NCBI GenBank assembly: GCA_014193315.1
Contig: BJHS01000005.1
Coordinates: 62,001 to 126,000 of the forward strand
Origin: Verrucomicrobiota bacterium
GTDB taxonomy: Bacteria; Verrucomicrobiota; Verrucomicrobiia; Opitutales; UBA953
Direction of reading: 5' to 3'
Length of the DNA: 64,000 nucleotides
The notes below the pieces were generated by a model, which was given only the letters and a program-made list of their open reading frames with translations, had not been told where the DNA came from and searched no databases. Positions 9,021 to 17,558 of this stretch are shown piece after piece (within the stretch, counting starts at the first letter, position 1; every line of letters begins with the position of its first letter). The translations under genes were made by a program, and so were the position numbers.

Positions 9021-9982
9021 GGGTCGTGGTGATCGGCGCGGGCGCCGTCGGCGGTTGGTACGGCGGTAGACTGGCCGAAACAGGTCAGGAGGTCCATCTC
9101 GTGACCCGTGCGGACGCTGCCACCATCAGCGCCCAAGGCCTGACGCTGCGCGACTCGCAGGGCGAGCGGGTGATTCAGGTCGCCTCCGCCAGCATCGACG
9201 GGGCCGGGCTCGGGCCTTGCGACCTCGTTCTGGTGACCGCCAAATCCACCGCCAATGCCAAGCTGCCCGAACTGATCGCCCCGTTGCTTGGGCCACGCAC
9301 CCTGCTGGTCACGTTGCAGAACGGGATGGGGAACGTGGAGGCCTTCGCGTCCTTGCTCCCGACCGAACGTATCGTCGCTGGCCTGTGTTTCGTCTGCATC
9401 AATCGACTCGCACCTGGGCTGATCGAGAACACGTTGGTGGGCAATGTGTGCATGGCTGCCGCGCACGGTGAACCCAATGAAGCGGTGGCCACCTGCGTCC
9501 GGCTGTTCACGGACGCCGGGGTGGATTGCCGGGCGGAACAATTACTGGAAGCGGTACTCTGGAAGAAGCTTTGCTGGAATATCCCGTTCAACGGTCTGGC
9601 TATCGCCGCCGGCGGCGTCACCACTGACCAGATCGTGGGCCACCTCCCTTGGCGCGCACGGGCCCGTCGTTTGATGGATGAAGTCTCCGCGGCGGCCGCG
9701 GCCCGCGGGCACCCTTTCGACGAGACGCATATCCGCTGGCAGCTCGAGATGACCGCGGGGATGGGCGCCTACCGACCTTCCAGTTTGATCGATTACCAGG
9801 CCGGCCGGGAGGTCGAGGTTGAAGGCATCTGGGCGGAGCCACTGCGCCGGGGGGAAGCGGCCGGGGTGGCCATGCCGGAACTGAGGGCACTCCTCTCGGA
9901 AATCCTCGCCCGGTTGGACGCCCGCCGGGGCCGATTCCCTGATATACTTACTTTGGGGCAGAGGCGGCCGGGGCGGCCTTGA
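9017..9982 (+). CDS. panE: 2-dehydropantoate 2-reductase family protein
   Basis: An NADPH-dependent ketopantoate reductase for pantothenate synthesis. The Rossmann motif GAGAVGG begins at residue 7. WKKLCWNIPFNGLA carries the conserved Lys and Asn, and EVEVEGIWAEPLRRGEAAG is the C-terminal signature. The start is the ATG that overlaps the nadB stop, which is translational coupling; longer versions starting near 8909 lie inside nadB. It has 321 residues. Its last 35 bases overlap the 3' end of the convergent lipoprotein gene. panD lies 15 kb away, consistent with pantothenate synthesis. Another ketoacid reductase of the same family is possible. Confidence 0.88.
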   Translation: MRVVVIGAGAVGGWYGGRLAETGQEVHLVTRADAATISAQGLTLRDSQGERVIQVASASIDGAGLGPCDLVLVTAKSTANAKLPELIAPLLGPRTLLVTLQNGMGNVEAFASLLPTERIVAGLCFVCINRLAPGLIENTLVGNVCMAAAHGEPNEAVATCVRLFTDAGVDCRAEQLLEAVLWKKLCWNIPFNGLAIAAGGVTTDQIVGHLPWRARARRLMDEVSAAAAARGHPFDETHIRWQLEMTAGMGAYRPSSLIDYQAGREVEVEGIWAEPLRRGEAAGVAMPELRALLSEILARLDARRGRFPDILTLGQRRPGRP

Positions 9983-10415
9983 GCAGCCGGGACAGAGCCT
10001 GTTCAACCGCCCGATGAACCGATGTTTTGTTCCAGAAGTACACGGATAGGGTAGTCCCCGAATCAGCGGTGAACAGACGATGTCCTTGAGAATCGAAAAG
10101 GCTGACGGAGAGCGCGAGACTGACCCGGCCATCATCGGCCTTGTTGACCCGCCAGGAACTACGCAAGGTGGCTTGCGCCTCGCCGGCGGTGGTGGTGGCG
10201 ACATAACCGAGGTGGCCAAGTTCATGCACGGCGGCATCGTGGACCGCATTGGCAAGGGCGTCGGCCTCGGTCACGCCCGAGGACTGGGTCTCGACGACGA
10301 AAACCTTGCGCACCGTGGCTAAAGAGGTCGGCGAGGAACCCGCCGTGGAACAACCCGCGAGGAAGGAAGCGAGGCCGGCGATGGGGACCGCACAAAGGAG
10401 ACGGAGGGGGGGCAT
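9948..10415 (-). CDS. Small lipoprotein of unknown function
   Basis: A 155-residue protein with a lipoprotein signal peptide: basic start, hydrophobic core and lipobox LAGC with the acylated Cys at residue 22. The mature part is about 130 residues with an SLALSVSLFDSQGH segment that looks like beta strands of a small periplasmic domain. I do not recognise the family. The ATG at 10415 is chosen because it starts the signal peptide and sits 7 bases after a promoter; a frame extension to 10595 would put a charged tail ahead of the signal. Confidence 0.75.
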   Translation of the reverse strand: MPPLRLLCAVPIAGLASFLAGCSTAGSSPTSLATVRKVFVVETQSSGVTEADALANAVHDAAVHELGHLGYVATTTAGEAQATLRSSWRVNKADDGRVSLALSVSLFDSQGHRLFTADSGTTLSVYFWNKTSVHRAVEQALSRLLKAAPAASAPK

Positions 10416-10422
10416 GACCGCT

Positions 10423-10451
10423 TTTTTAGCCTTAATCGGCCGGAGTGACAA
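10423..10451 (-). promoter_or_regulatory. Predicted promoter of the lipoprotein gene
   Basis: TTGTCA at 10446-10451 and TAAAAA at 10423-10428 on the minus strand with a 17-base spacer. The ATG follows 7 bases after the -10 box, so transcription would start at or next to the start codon. Confidence 0.5.
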
Positions 10452-10580
10452 GCCGGGACCGACCCACGAGGGGTTGACCCCCGAGCCTAGGTCTGGTCCC
10501 ATCAGCCCCTGCATGGCCCTCCCCGCGCGCCTTACGACCCCTTGCCAGGGACCTGCACCCTGCCGGGGCTCTCGCTGACC

Positions 10581-11636
10581 ATGGCTATCGTTCAAGCCGT
10601 CACCCTGGACCTCTCAGGCACCCTGCTCTTCCCGCACCCTTCGGTTGGCGCGGTCTACGCGGCTTGCGCCAGAAAGCGCGGGGTCGAAGTCTCCGCCGCC
10701 GCTTTAGAGGCGGCCTTCCCTCTCGGCTTCAAGGGCGCCCCCCGTCAGGCCAAACCCGAGGTCTTCTGGCGCGAGGTGGTCATGCGCTCGTTCGGCTCCC
10801 AGCTGCCGGCTTCAAAGTTCGAGGCCGTTTTTCAGGAATGCTGGGAAGCCTTCGCACACGAATCCGCCTGGCGGGTCGCCCCGGCGGCCGTGACCGCCAT
10901 CACCGCCATCCGTTTCCTGGGCATCAAGGTGGCCGTCCTTTCTAACGCCGACCGACGCATGCACCAGGTGCTCGCCGGCAAGGGGTTGAGCAAACTCTTC
11001 GATGGGGTCTACCTGTCCGATGAAATCGGTCACGCCAAGCCTGACCCGAAGGCGTTCGCTCACGCCGCCCGCCACCTCGGCGTCGCCGTCTCCGCCTTGG
11101 TCCATGTCGGCGACGACCCCAAGGAAGATGGCGAAGGTGCCCGCGATGCCGGCGCGATCGGCGTCGTCGTGGGCGGCGCCTACGCCCCGGAGAAGTGCCT
11201 ACGTTCCGAGCACCTGCGCGACCTTCCTTACGTGCTCCGGGCGCTGGTGACCGAAGGTAAGGCCAAGGGGAAGTTCTCCCGTCATGTCGTGAACCTCCTG
11301 GCCAACTTGCGCGGCCTGCCGGAGGATCGCGGGCGTTCGACCGATCGGGACTTGCGGAGTATCGATGATGCCGTGACCGAAGCCTTCAAGAAACTCCGAC
11401 TCGATAAACCGGTGCCCGAGGACGCGATCTTCGCCCACTGGCATGAACTGCTGCCGATCAAACTCGCCCGGCGTTGCGCCCCGCTGCGCGTGCTCGAAGG
11501 CGGCAAGCTCGTCGTGCAGTGCGAGAACAGCGTCATCAAGTCCGAAGTCCGCTTCCACGAGCGTGCCTTGCTCGCCAAAATCCGTGCCCTCCGCGGTTGC
11601 CAGGAGGTCCGGACGATCTCCTTCGTCAACGCCTGA
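10581..11636 (+). CDS. HAD-family domain fused to a DciA-like (DUF721) domain
   Basis: A 351-residue protein with two parts. Residues 1-215 are a REG-2/HDHD3-like HAD domain: motif I DLSGTLL (Asp10), motif II Ser121 in VLSNAD, motif III Lys153 in AKPDP, motif IV GDDPKED near 177. The second Asp of motif I, the usual acid/base, is Ser12, a loss also seen in HDHD3-type proteins, so phosphatase activity is uncertain. Residues from about 233 to the end match the DUF721/DciA pattern: a helical lead-in, then FAHWHELLPIKLARRC and a GGKLVVQCENS strand pair. DciA is the replicative-helicase loader of most bacteria. No frameshift separates the two parts. Confidence 0.8.
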   Translation: MAIVQAVTLDLSGTLLFPHPSVGAVYAACARKRGVEVSAAALEAAFPLGFKGAPRQAKPEVFWREVVMRSFGSQLPASKFEAVFQECWEAFAHESAWRVAPAAVTAITAIRFLGIKVAVLSNADRRMHQVLAGKGLSKLFDGVYLSDEIGHAKPDPKAFAHAARHLGVAVSALVHVGDDPKEDGEGARDAGAIGVVVGGAYAPEKCLRSEHLRDLPYVLRALVTEGKAKGKFSRHVVNLLANLRGLPEDRGRSTDRDLRSIDDAVTEAFKKLRLDKPVPEDAIFAHWHELLPIKLARRCAPLRVLEGGKLVVQCENSVIKSEVRFHERALLAKIRALRGCQEVRTISFVNA

Positions 11637-11661
11637 GGTCACCGCGCCGCGCGCCGCCCCC

Positions 11662-12057
11662 TCAGGACTTCGGTCGCGGTTCGAACGGCAGGAGGAAGAC
11701 CTCCTTGAAATCGTAGACGTCGGCGAAGTCTTCCAGTCGATCCTCCTCGGACCTGCCGAAGAGGCCGGTATCGATAATGTTGAAGACGATGTTGCCGACA
11801 TCGCTTGACTTTCGTAGTCCCCAGCTGTGCAGCAGCGGGTAAGCCATGGGGCCGTAAGTCTCAAGGACATGCCGACGAAACCCTTCCAATAATTGCGGCC
11901 CGGTAACATGGCGATTGGCACCGACCTTCCCTTTCTTGGGTTCGCCATGGATGTCCTTCTGGGCTTGGTCCAGGCCGAGCCTGACCAATTCATAGGCTTG
12001 GGCCTTGTAGCGGGGGTCCTTGGCCCGGATCTGACGGATGATGTCGGCGAATTCCAT
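11662..12057 (-). CDS. Minf_1886 family protein
   Basis: A 131-residue protein matching the Minf_1886 family, which I know mainly from Verrucomicrobia, Planctomycetes and relatives and whose function is unknown. Recognisable segments are the N-terminal DPRYKAQAYELVRLGLD, GRHV-type GPQLLEGFR, and LLHSWGLRKSSDVGNIVFN. It starts two bases after the hisC stop and so is probably co-transcribed with hisC. Its stop is 25 bases from the stop of the convergent HAD-DciA gene. Confidence 0.85.
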   Translation of the reverse strand: MEFADIIRQIRAKDPRYKAQAYELVRLGLDQAQKDIHGEPKKGKVGANRHVTGPQLLEGFRRHVLETYGPMAYPLLHSWGLRKSSDVGNIVFNIIDTGLFGRSEEDRLEDFADVYDFKEVFLLPFEPRPKS

Positions 12058-12059
12058 GC

Positions 12060-13160
12060 TCAGAGGTGGGCGAGTTCAGCGAGGAGTCGTTCGTTCTGGG
12101 CAGAGGTGCCGACGGTGAGACGTAACCAGCCTTTCATGCCATAACCGGCTAGCGGGCGGACGATCACGCCGGCGCGCTGGAGTTTGGTGAAAGCCTGTTC
12201 GGCGTCAGGAACGCGGGCCGCGAGGAAATTCGCCCGTCCATCGATGATTTCATAGCCGAGTCGGGCAAGGCCGGCGGTGAGTTGGCTGATGCCGGCAGCG
12301 TTGACCTCGCGGGTACGGCGGACGAACTCCGCGTCATCCAGCGCGGCTTCGGCGGCAGCCAAAGCGGGCAAATTCACGTTGAACGGCTGACGGACCCGAT
12401 TGAGGAGGGCAACGACCTCGGGACTACCCATCAGGTAGCCGACGCGCAGGCCAGCCAGCCCGTAGGCCTTGGAGAAGGTGCGGGTGACGACGACTTTGCG
12501 TCCGGACTTCATCATCGGACGGAGGTCCGCGCTGGCATCGAGGTACTCGGCGTAGGCTTCGTCCAAGCAGAAGATCACATCTTCCGGCAACCCGGCCGCC
12601 AAGGCGAGGATGTCGGCCGGGTCATCGGTGCCACCGGTGGGGTTGTTCGGCGAAGCGAGGAAGACGATACGGGTCTGCGGCGTGACTGCGGCCCGAAGCG
12701 CCTTGAGGTCATGACGGTAGCCAGGCATCGGCACCGCCACCGGGGTGGCGCCGCAAAGCATCGTCGCGAGTTTGTAGACGATGAAGGCTTGCTCCCCGAA
12801 CACGACTTCGTCGCCCGGACGGAGGAAAGCCTGAGCGAGGAGAATCATGACTTCGTTGGAGCCGTTCCCGATGATGAAATGCCCAGGCGTGAGGTCCCAC
12901 TTGGCGGCGAGCTTCTCGCGCAGGAAGGTGCAGCCGCCGTCGGGGTAGAGGTGGCAGACTTCGAGGGCCTTGCGCGCCGCCGCCAGGCCTCGGGGCGAGG
13001 TACCGAGGGGATTCTCGTTGGAGGCCAATTTGATGACGCTGGCCGGATCCAGGCCGAATTCGCGGGCCACGACCTCGATCGGTCGCCCGGCCTCGTAGGT
13101 CGGTTGGGTCAGCACGGGGCGATTGGCGAGGTCCGAATAGGCAGACATGGTCGATGCCAT
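12060..13160 (-). CDS. hisC: Histidinol-phosphate aminotransferase
   Basis: A PLP-dependent fold-type I aminotransferase of histidine synthesis that makes histidinol phosphate. The signatures are LASNENPLG near residue 43, the ASPNNPTG segment, DEAYAEY, and RTFSKAYGLAGLRVGY, which holds the PLP-binding Lys. It has 366 residues from ATG 13160, which follows a purine-rich GGAAGGGG. A second in-frame ATG at 13148 is equally credible because TTGCAA and ATTGAT boxes 17 bases apart would put the first ATG inside the -10 box. Some homologues also accept aromatic amino acids. Confidence 0.95.
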   Translation of the reverse strand: MASTMSAYSDLANRPVLTQPTYEAGRPIEVVAREFGLDPASVIKLASNENPLGTSPRGLAAARKALEVCHLYPDGGCTFLREKLAAKWDLTPGHFIIGNGSNEVMILLAQAFLRPGDEVVFGEQAFIVYKLATMLCGATPVAVPMPGYRHDLKALRAAVTPQTRIVFLASPNNPTGGTDDPADILALAAGLPEDVIFCLDEAYAEYLDASADLRPMMKSGRKVVVTRTFSKAYGLAGLRVGYLMGSPEVVALLNRVRQPFNVNLPALAAAEAALDDAEFVRRTREVNAAGISQLTAGLARLGYEIIDGRANFLAARVPDAEQAFTKLQRAGVIVRPLAGYGMKGWLRLTVGTSAQNERLLAELAHL

Positions 13161-13210
13161 CAATGCCCCTTCCGGGACGCTTTGCAAGCATCCGCAAGCC
13201 CCCTCCCCGC

Positions 13211-13239
13211 TTGCCACTGGCACCGCCGAGGCTTAAGCG
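13211..13239 (+). promoter_or_regulatory. Predicted promoter of the RmlD-like gene
   Basis: TTGCCA at 13211-13216 and TAAGCG at 13234-13239, spacer 17 bases. ATG 13246 follows after 6 bases, again predicting a leaderless message. Confidence 0.4.
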
Positions 13240-13245
13240 TGCACC

Positions 13246-14211
13246 ATGAAACTCGTCGTCACCGGCGCCTCCGGATTCCTGGGTCGCGAGGTCTGCCTCG
13301 CGGCCTTGCGACGGGGCCACGAAGTCCTGGCCCTGGGCGGGGCCCGAGCGCCGACGATTCCGGGCGTGACGCAGGCGCGGGCGTTCGACCTTTGCTCCGA
13401 GGTCGCCCTCGAAGCCCTCCTGCTCGAGGAGTTCCCGCATGCCGTCGTCCATTGCGCCGCTCTGCCGACCATCGAAACTTGCCTGGCCGACCCTGCCCAG
13501 GCCCAGCGACTTAATACCGAGGTCCCGAAGAAGCTCGCGCAACTATGCTTCCACCTCGGTGCGAAACTCGTCCACCTGTCGACCGACACCGTGTTCGATG
13601 GGGTTGCCGGCAACTATCAGCCAACCGACCAGCCTGCCCCGCTGAATCTCTACGGCGAAACCAAGGCGGCCGCGGAAGTCGAAGTCCTGCGTTATGGCCG
13701 TGAGCATGCCGCCGTCCTCCGCACCTCGCCGATCAGCGGCAACTCCGTCGGCGGCGACCGAGGGTTACACGAACGTCTTTTCGCCGCCTGGAAGGATGGT
13801 AAAGCCGCCACCTTGTTCACCGATGAGATCCGTCAGCCCGTCGAAGTTTCCAATCTCGCGGATGTGACCATCGAGATTTGCGAGCGCACCGTTCTCTCGG
13901 GCCTCTTTCACTGGGCGGGCACCGAAGCCCTGAGCCGGCATGAGCTCGGCGTGAGGATCGCCCGCCATTTCGGCCTCGACGCGGACGCCCTGGTGCGGCC
14001 CATCAGCCGAGCCGAAGTCCCCTCCGCGGCCGCCCGCCCTCGTGACCTTAGCCTACGCCTGCATCCCTTGGCCGGCAAATTGCGCACCCCGGCCCAGTCC
14101 TTCGAGGAACAGCTGGCCCAGCTGCGCGTTCCGCGAGGCTGCGAAAACTGGTACGAGAAAGTGACCGGACGAAAGGTCGTGCGTCGACTCGAGAAAGGCA
14201 TAGACTACTGA
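13246..14211 (+). CDS. RmlD-like NAD(P)-dependent reductase
   Basis: An extended short-chain dehydrogenase of 321 residues similar to dTDP-4-dehydrorhamnose reductase (RmlD substrate-binding family). The nucleotide motif GASGFLG lies at residues 7-13, STDTVFDG is the Ser-bearing strand, and the catalytic Tyr136-x3-Lys140 is in LYGETK. The SxDxVFDG and GLFHWAG segments are typical of RmlD and MAT2B relatives. No other rhamnose genes are nearby, so the substrate is unknown. A lipoate/octanoate transferase gene starts one base after its stop, implying co-transcription but no obvious functional link. Confidence 0.82.
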   Translation: MKLVVTGASGFLGREVCLAALRRGHEVLALGGARAPTIPGVTQARAFDLCSEVALEALLLEEFPHAVVHCAALPTIETCLADPAQAQRLNTEVPKKLAQLCFHLGAKLVHLSTDTVFDGVAGNYQPTDQPAPLNLYGETKAAAEVEVLRYGREHAAVLRTSPISGNSVGGDRGLHERLFAAWKDGKAATLFTDEIRQPVEVSNLADVTIEICERTVLSGLFHWAGTEALSRHELGVRIARHFGLDADALVRPISRAEVPSAAARPRDLSLRLHPLAGKLRTPAQSFEEQLAQLRVPRGCENWYEKVTGRKVVRRLEKGIDY

Positions 14212-14212
14212 C

Positions 14213-14908
14213 ATGGATGTCCTCCCGCGCCAGACCGCCGACGCCGTCGCCAACATGGCCGCCGACCTTCTGCTGCTGGAGCACTACCCGCGGCCCGAGC
14301 GTATCCGCTTTCGTCCGTTCGCGTGGTCCGAGCCCGCCTTCACCTTCGGCGTCTCGCAGGCTTGGGCGAAATACCGGGCCCAGGTGCCCGCCCATTACCC
14401 CCTGATCCGTCGTTGCACCGGTGGCGGCCTGGTCTCGCACCTCGATGATTGGACCTTCGCCCTCGTCATCCCCGTCGAGCACGCTTTGTTCGCCGCGGAG
14501 GCCATGGCCAGTTATGCCGCGGTTCATGACGCCCTCGCGCAAGCCCTGCAAGCGCAAGGCCAACCCGTGAAATTAGCCCCGGCTCCCGCGGGTCCCCTAG
14601 AATTTCAGAGCCCGGATGCGTGCGCGCTGCGTACGGAGCCGAATGACCTTGTCCGCAGCGACGATGGACGGAAGGTCGCCGGGGCCGCTCAGAAACGGAC
14701 CCGGCAGGGACTCCTGCTCGAGGGCTATGTCTGGCGTCCATTCCTCCCTGATTGTGATTGGCAACGTTTCGCCGCGGATTTCACCGCGGCCCTTGGCCGG
14801 ATCCTGCAGAGCGTGCCCGTGGACGTCGCGGAAGTCATCTATGACCAGCACGACCATGAGTCGACCTGGGCGAAGTTCAATTCGCGCGAGTGGAACGAAC
14901 GGATTTAA
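14213..14908 (+). CDS. Lipoate-protein ligase / octanoyltransferase family protein
   Basis: A BPL/LplA/LipB-fold protein of 231 residues. The lipoyl-pocket motif RRCTGGG is near residue 64, and the lysine-bearing DGRKVAGAAQKRTRQGLLLEG segment near 150 is the typical KIAG region. It would attach lipoate or octanoate to E2 or GcvH lipoyl domains; sucB in this window carries such a domain. Length and layout fit LipM/LplA-type proteins without the accessory C-terminal domain of LplA. Whether it is a ligase or an octanoyltransferase cannot be told from sequence alone. Confidence 0.82.
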   Translation: MDVLPRQTADAVANMAADLLLLEHYPRPERIRFRPFAWSEPAFTFGVSQAWAKYRAQVPAHYPLIRRCTGGGLVSHLDDWTFALVIPVEHALFAAEAMASYAAVHDALAQALQAQGQPVKLAPAPAGPLEFQSPDACALRTEPNDLVRSDDGRKVAGAAQKRTRQGLLLEGYVWRPFLPDCDWQRFAADFTAALGRILQSVPVDVAEVIYDQHDHESTWAKFNSREWNERI

Positions 14909-14914
14909 AAGCGC

Positions 14915-17461
14915 TCAAGCGAACAAGTCTAATTCCGGCGGACCACCCTCTGCCTTGCCAGGCTTGCTGGCCGGCGCTTCCTTTCGCTTGAGCGGGCACG
15001 GGACCTCCCCGACAGGTTGGGCGGTTTCGGCGGCGGCAACCTTACCGCCCGGCAACCCATCCCCAGTTTCCAGTCCCGTCAAGATCTCGCGGGCCCGGGC
15101 AACCACCGCGGGGGGCATGCCGGCGAGCCGAGCGACTTGGATGCCATAGGAGCGATCGGCCGCACCCGGGACAACCCGGCGGACGAAGACAATCTCATCG
15201 TTCCATTCCTTCACAGCGACGGACCAGTTACGCAGGCGCGTCAGGCGGCCCGCCAGCCGGGTGAGCTCATGGTAGTGAGTCGCGAACAAAGTCCGGGGAC
15301 CCGCGGCCTCCCCGCCATGGAGGTGTTCGGCGACGGCCCAGGCGATGCTGATGCCGTCGTAGGTGCTGGTGCCCCGGCCGATTTCATCGAGCACCACGAG
15401 TGAGCGGGTCGTGGCATTGTTCAGGATATTCGCCGTCTCGTTCATCTCGACCATGAAGGTCGAATTACCCCGGGCCAGTTCGTCCGAGGCGCCGACGCGG
15501 CAGAAGATACGGTCGACCAGCCCGATGCGGGCGGATTGCGCGGGCACCCAGGACCCGAGGTGGGCGAGCAAGGCGATGAGGGCGACTTGTCGGATGTAGG
15601 TGGATTTACCGGCCATGTTCGGCCCGGTGAGCAAGGCGATTTGTTCGCCGCCGCAGCTCAGGCGCGTGTCGTTGGGCACGAAGGAGCCGGCCCCGGGGCG
15701 GGCTTGCAGCATGCGTTCGACCACCGGGTGACGCCCTTGGACGATCTCCAAGGCGTCGGATTCATCGACGACCGGACAGGTCCAGTTGGCTTCCCGGGCC
15801 AACTCCGCCCAACCGCGCAGCACATCCGCCTCGGCAAGCGCCTGGGCCGTGCCCAGCAGGGATTCGGAAGCGGCCAGCACGGTGGCGAGGAGTTGTTGAA
15901 AAAGGTCGACCTCACGGGCGAGCGCCTGCTCGTCGGCCCGCAAGACTTCACGTTCCTTCGTGCGAAGCTCTTCGGTGGTGAAGCGCTCCGCGTTCACCAT
16001 CGTCTGCTTGCGGATGTAATCAGCCGGCACCGAGGCCAGGTTGGCCTTGGTCACCTCGATGGCGTAACCGAAGGCACCGTTGTAGCGAACCTTCAGCGAC
16101 TTGATGCCGGTGCGATTTTGCTCCCCGCGCTCAAAATCCGCGATCCATGTCTTGCTGTCCGTGGCGAGCGAACGGAGCCGGTCGAGTTCGGGGTCAAACC
16201 CTGCACGCAACGCCCCGCCCTCGGCCAGGTCTACCGGCAATTCATCAGCCAGGGCCGACTGGAGACGTCGGAGGAGATCGGTCTCGGGCCTGAGTCGGTC
16301 AACCAGCCCACGCAGTGAGCCGCCCGGCAAGGCGGCCAGTTCCTCGCGGACGGCGGGCAAAGCGCCCAGCGTGTCGCGGATACCCCCCAATTCCCGCGGG
16401 TTGCGGAGACGGTTTTGGAGACGGGCCAGGATGCGCGGGACGTCCCGCACCTGACGCAACGCCTCCCCCAGTCGGGCGGAAGCCCCCGGATGGCGGACAA
16501 ATTCGCCGACGGCGGCCTGACGGGCATGGATGGTCGGTAAGTCCGTCGACGGCTCCCCAAGCCACAAGGCCAAGAGGCGTGAGCCTCCGGGCGTGTCCGT
16601 GCGATCGATGCTGTCGAGCAGCGAACCCTCGCGCCCACCACCGGAAGCGGCGAAGAGTTCGAGGTTACGCGAGGACGCGGCATCCAGCAGGACGGAGGAA
16701 CTGAGTTTCGTTTCGGTGAGCCGGAATAAATTCTTGGGTCGGTCGCAAAGCGAGTCGGTGACGTAGCCGAGGACCGCGCCGGCGACCCCCAGCGCGGGGT
16801 GATCGTCGGTCAGGCCAAAGCCGGCCAAGCCATGCACGGCTAAGGTCTGCGCGACCAGCCGCGCACTGGCGGGGCCGTCGAAATTCCAACCCGGCAGACG
16901 GCAGACCGATCGACCTTGGAGGAAGACTTCGAGGGCCGCGCGATCCTCGGGGGTAGGTTCCAGACCTTCCGGTAGAAGAACCTCGCGGGGCGCGAGCGAG
17001 TGCAGGAGCGGTAAGATCCGGGCTGGACCAGGATCGGTAGCCAGCCGGAAGTCGGCGGTTGACACATCGAGCCAGGCGGCATGCCAGCCTGCCTTATCCC
17101 AAGCCAGCGCGACCAAGTAATTGCCGCGGCGAGAATCAAGCTGGGAATCCTCCAGAGCGGTGCCTGGCGTCAGGATTCGCGTCAACCCACGGCGGACCAA
17201 TTTGCCGGCGACGGGGGCTTCTAGTTGATCGCAGAGGGCGACCTTCCAGCCGGCCGCCAGGAGCCGGTTGACGTAGGCGGGGGCCGCATGGTGCGGCAAG
17301 CCCGCCATCGGCGTCTCATGGCGCTTGGTCAGGGTTAAGCCGAGAACGCGCGAAGCCACCTGGGCATCTTCACCGAAGACTTCGTAGAAGTCGCCGAGCC
17401 GAAAAAGCAAGATGGTACCGGCCGGGAGTTTCTCGCGAAACTCACGGTACTGCCGCTGCAT
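14915..17461 (-). CDS. mutS: DNA mismatch repair protein MutS
   Basis: Mismatch-recognition ATPase. The mismatch-reading Phe-x-Glu is at residues 25-27 (RLGDFYEVF), the Walker A GPNMAGKST at 613-621, and the Walker B/signature region VVLDEIGRGTSTYDG follows near 690. It has 848 residues, standard for MutS1. The ATG at 17461 is chosen over GTG 17479 because GGAGAAGGA lies 7 bases before it, one of the few clear Shine-Dalgarno sequences in the window. It lies downstream of the PhoH gene and converges with the lipoate transferase gene, with six bases between stops. Confidence 0.97.
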   Translation of the reverse strand: MQRQYREFREKLPAGTILLFRLGDFYEVFGEDAQVASRVLGLTLTKRHETPMAGLPHHAAPAYVNRLLAAGWKVALCDQLEAPVAGKLVRRGLTRILTPGTALEDSQLDSRRGNYLVALAWDKAGWHAAWLDVSTADFRLATDPGPARILPLLHSLAPREVLLPEGLEPTPEDRAALEVFLQGRSVCRLPGWNFDGPASARLVAQTLAVHGLAGFGLTDDHPALGVAGAVLGYVTDSLCDRPKNLFRLTETKLSSSVLLDAASSRNLELFAASGGGREGSLLDSIDRTDTPGGSRLLALWLGEPSTDLPTIHARQAAVGEFVRHPGASARLGEALRQVRDVPRILARLQNRLRNPRELGGIRDTLGALPAVREELAALPGGSLRGLVDRLRPETDLLRRLQSALADELPVDLAEGGALRAGFDPELDRLRSLATDSKTWIADFERGEQNRTGIKSLKVRYNGAFGYAIEVTKANLASVPADYIRKQTMVNAERFTTEELRTKEREVLRADEQALAREVDLFQQLLATVLAASESLLGTAQALAEADVLRGWAELAREANWTCPVVDESDALEIVQGRHPVVERMLQARPGAGSFVPNDTRLSCGGEQIALLTGPNMAGKSTYIRQVALIALLAHLGSWVPAQSARIGLVDRIFCRVGASDELARGNSTFMVEMNETANILNNATTRSLVVLDEIGRGTSTYDGISIAWAVAEHLHGGEAAGPRTLFATHYHELTRLAGRLTRLRNWSVAVKEWNDEIVFVRRVVPGAADRSYGIQVARLAGMPPAVVARAREILTGLETGDGLPGGKVAAAETAQPVGEVPCPLKRKEAPASKPGKAEGGPPELDLFA

Positions 17462-17494
17462 CGGGGTTTCCTTCTCCACGAGGGAACAGGGAAA

Positions 17495-17514
17495 GCCCCG
17501 GTTTGGCCCGGGGC
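17495..17514 (-). terminator. Possible terminator after the PhoH gene
   Basis: On the minus strand GCCCCGG, a six-base loop and CCGGGGC form a perfect 7-bp GC stem followed by TTTCCCTGTT. The T-run is short, so termination may be partial and some read-through into mutS is likely. Confidence 0.4.
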
Positions 17515-17558
17515 AAGGATGGAGTAGGTCGCCGGCGGGCGGGCCGCCCGGAAGTTGC

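Noticed and set aside
12282..13514. 410-codon plus-strand frame across hisC and the hisC-RmlD gap
   Set aside because: Antisense to hisC, then out of frame in the RmlD-like gene; no domain seen.
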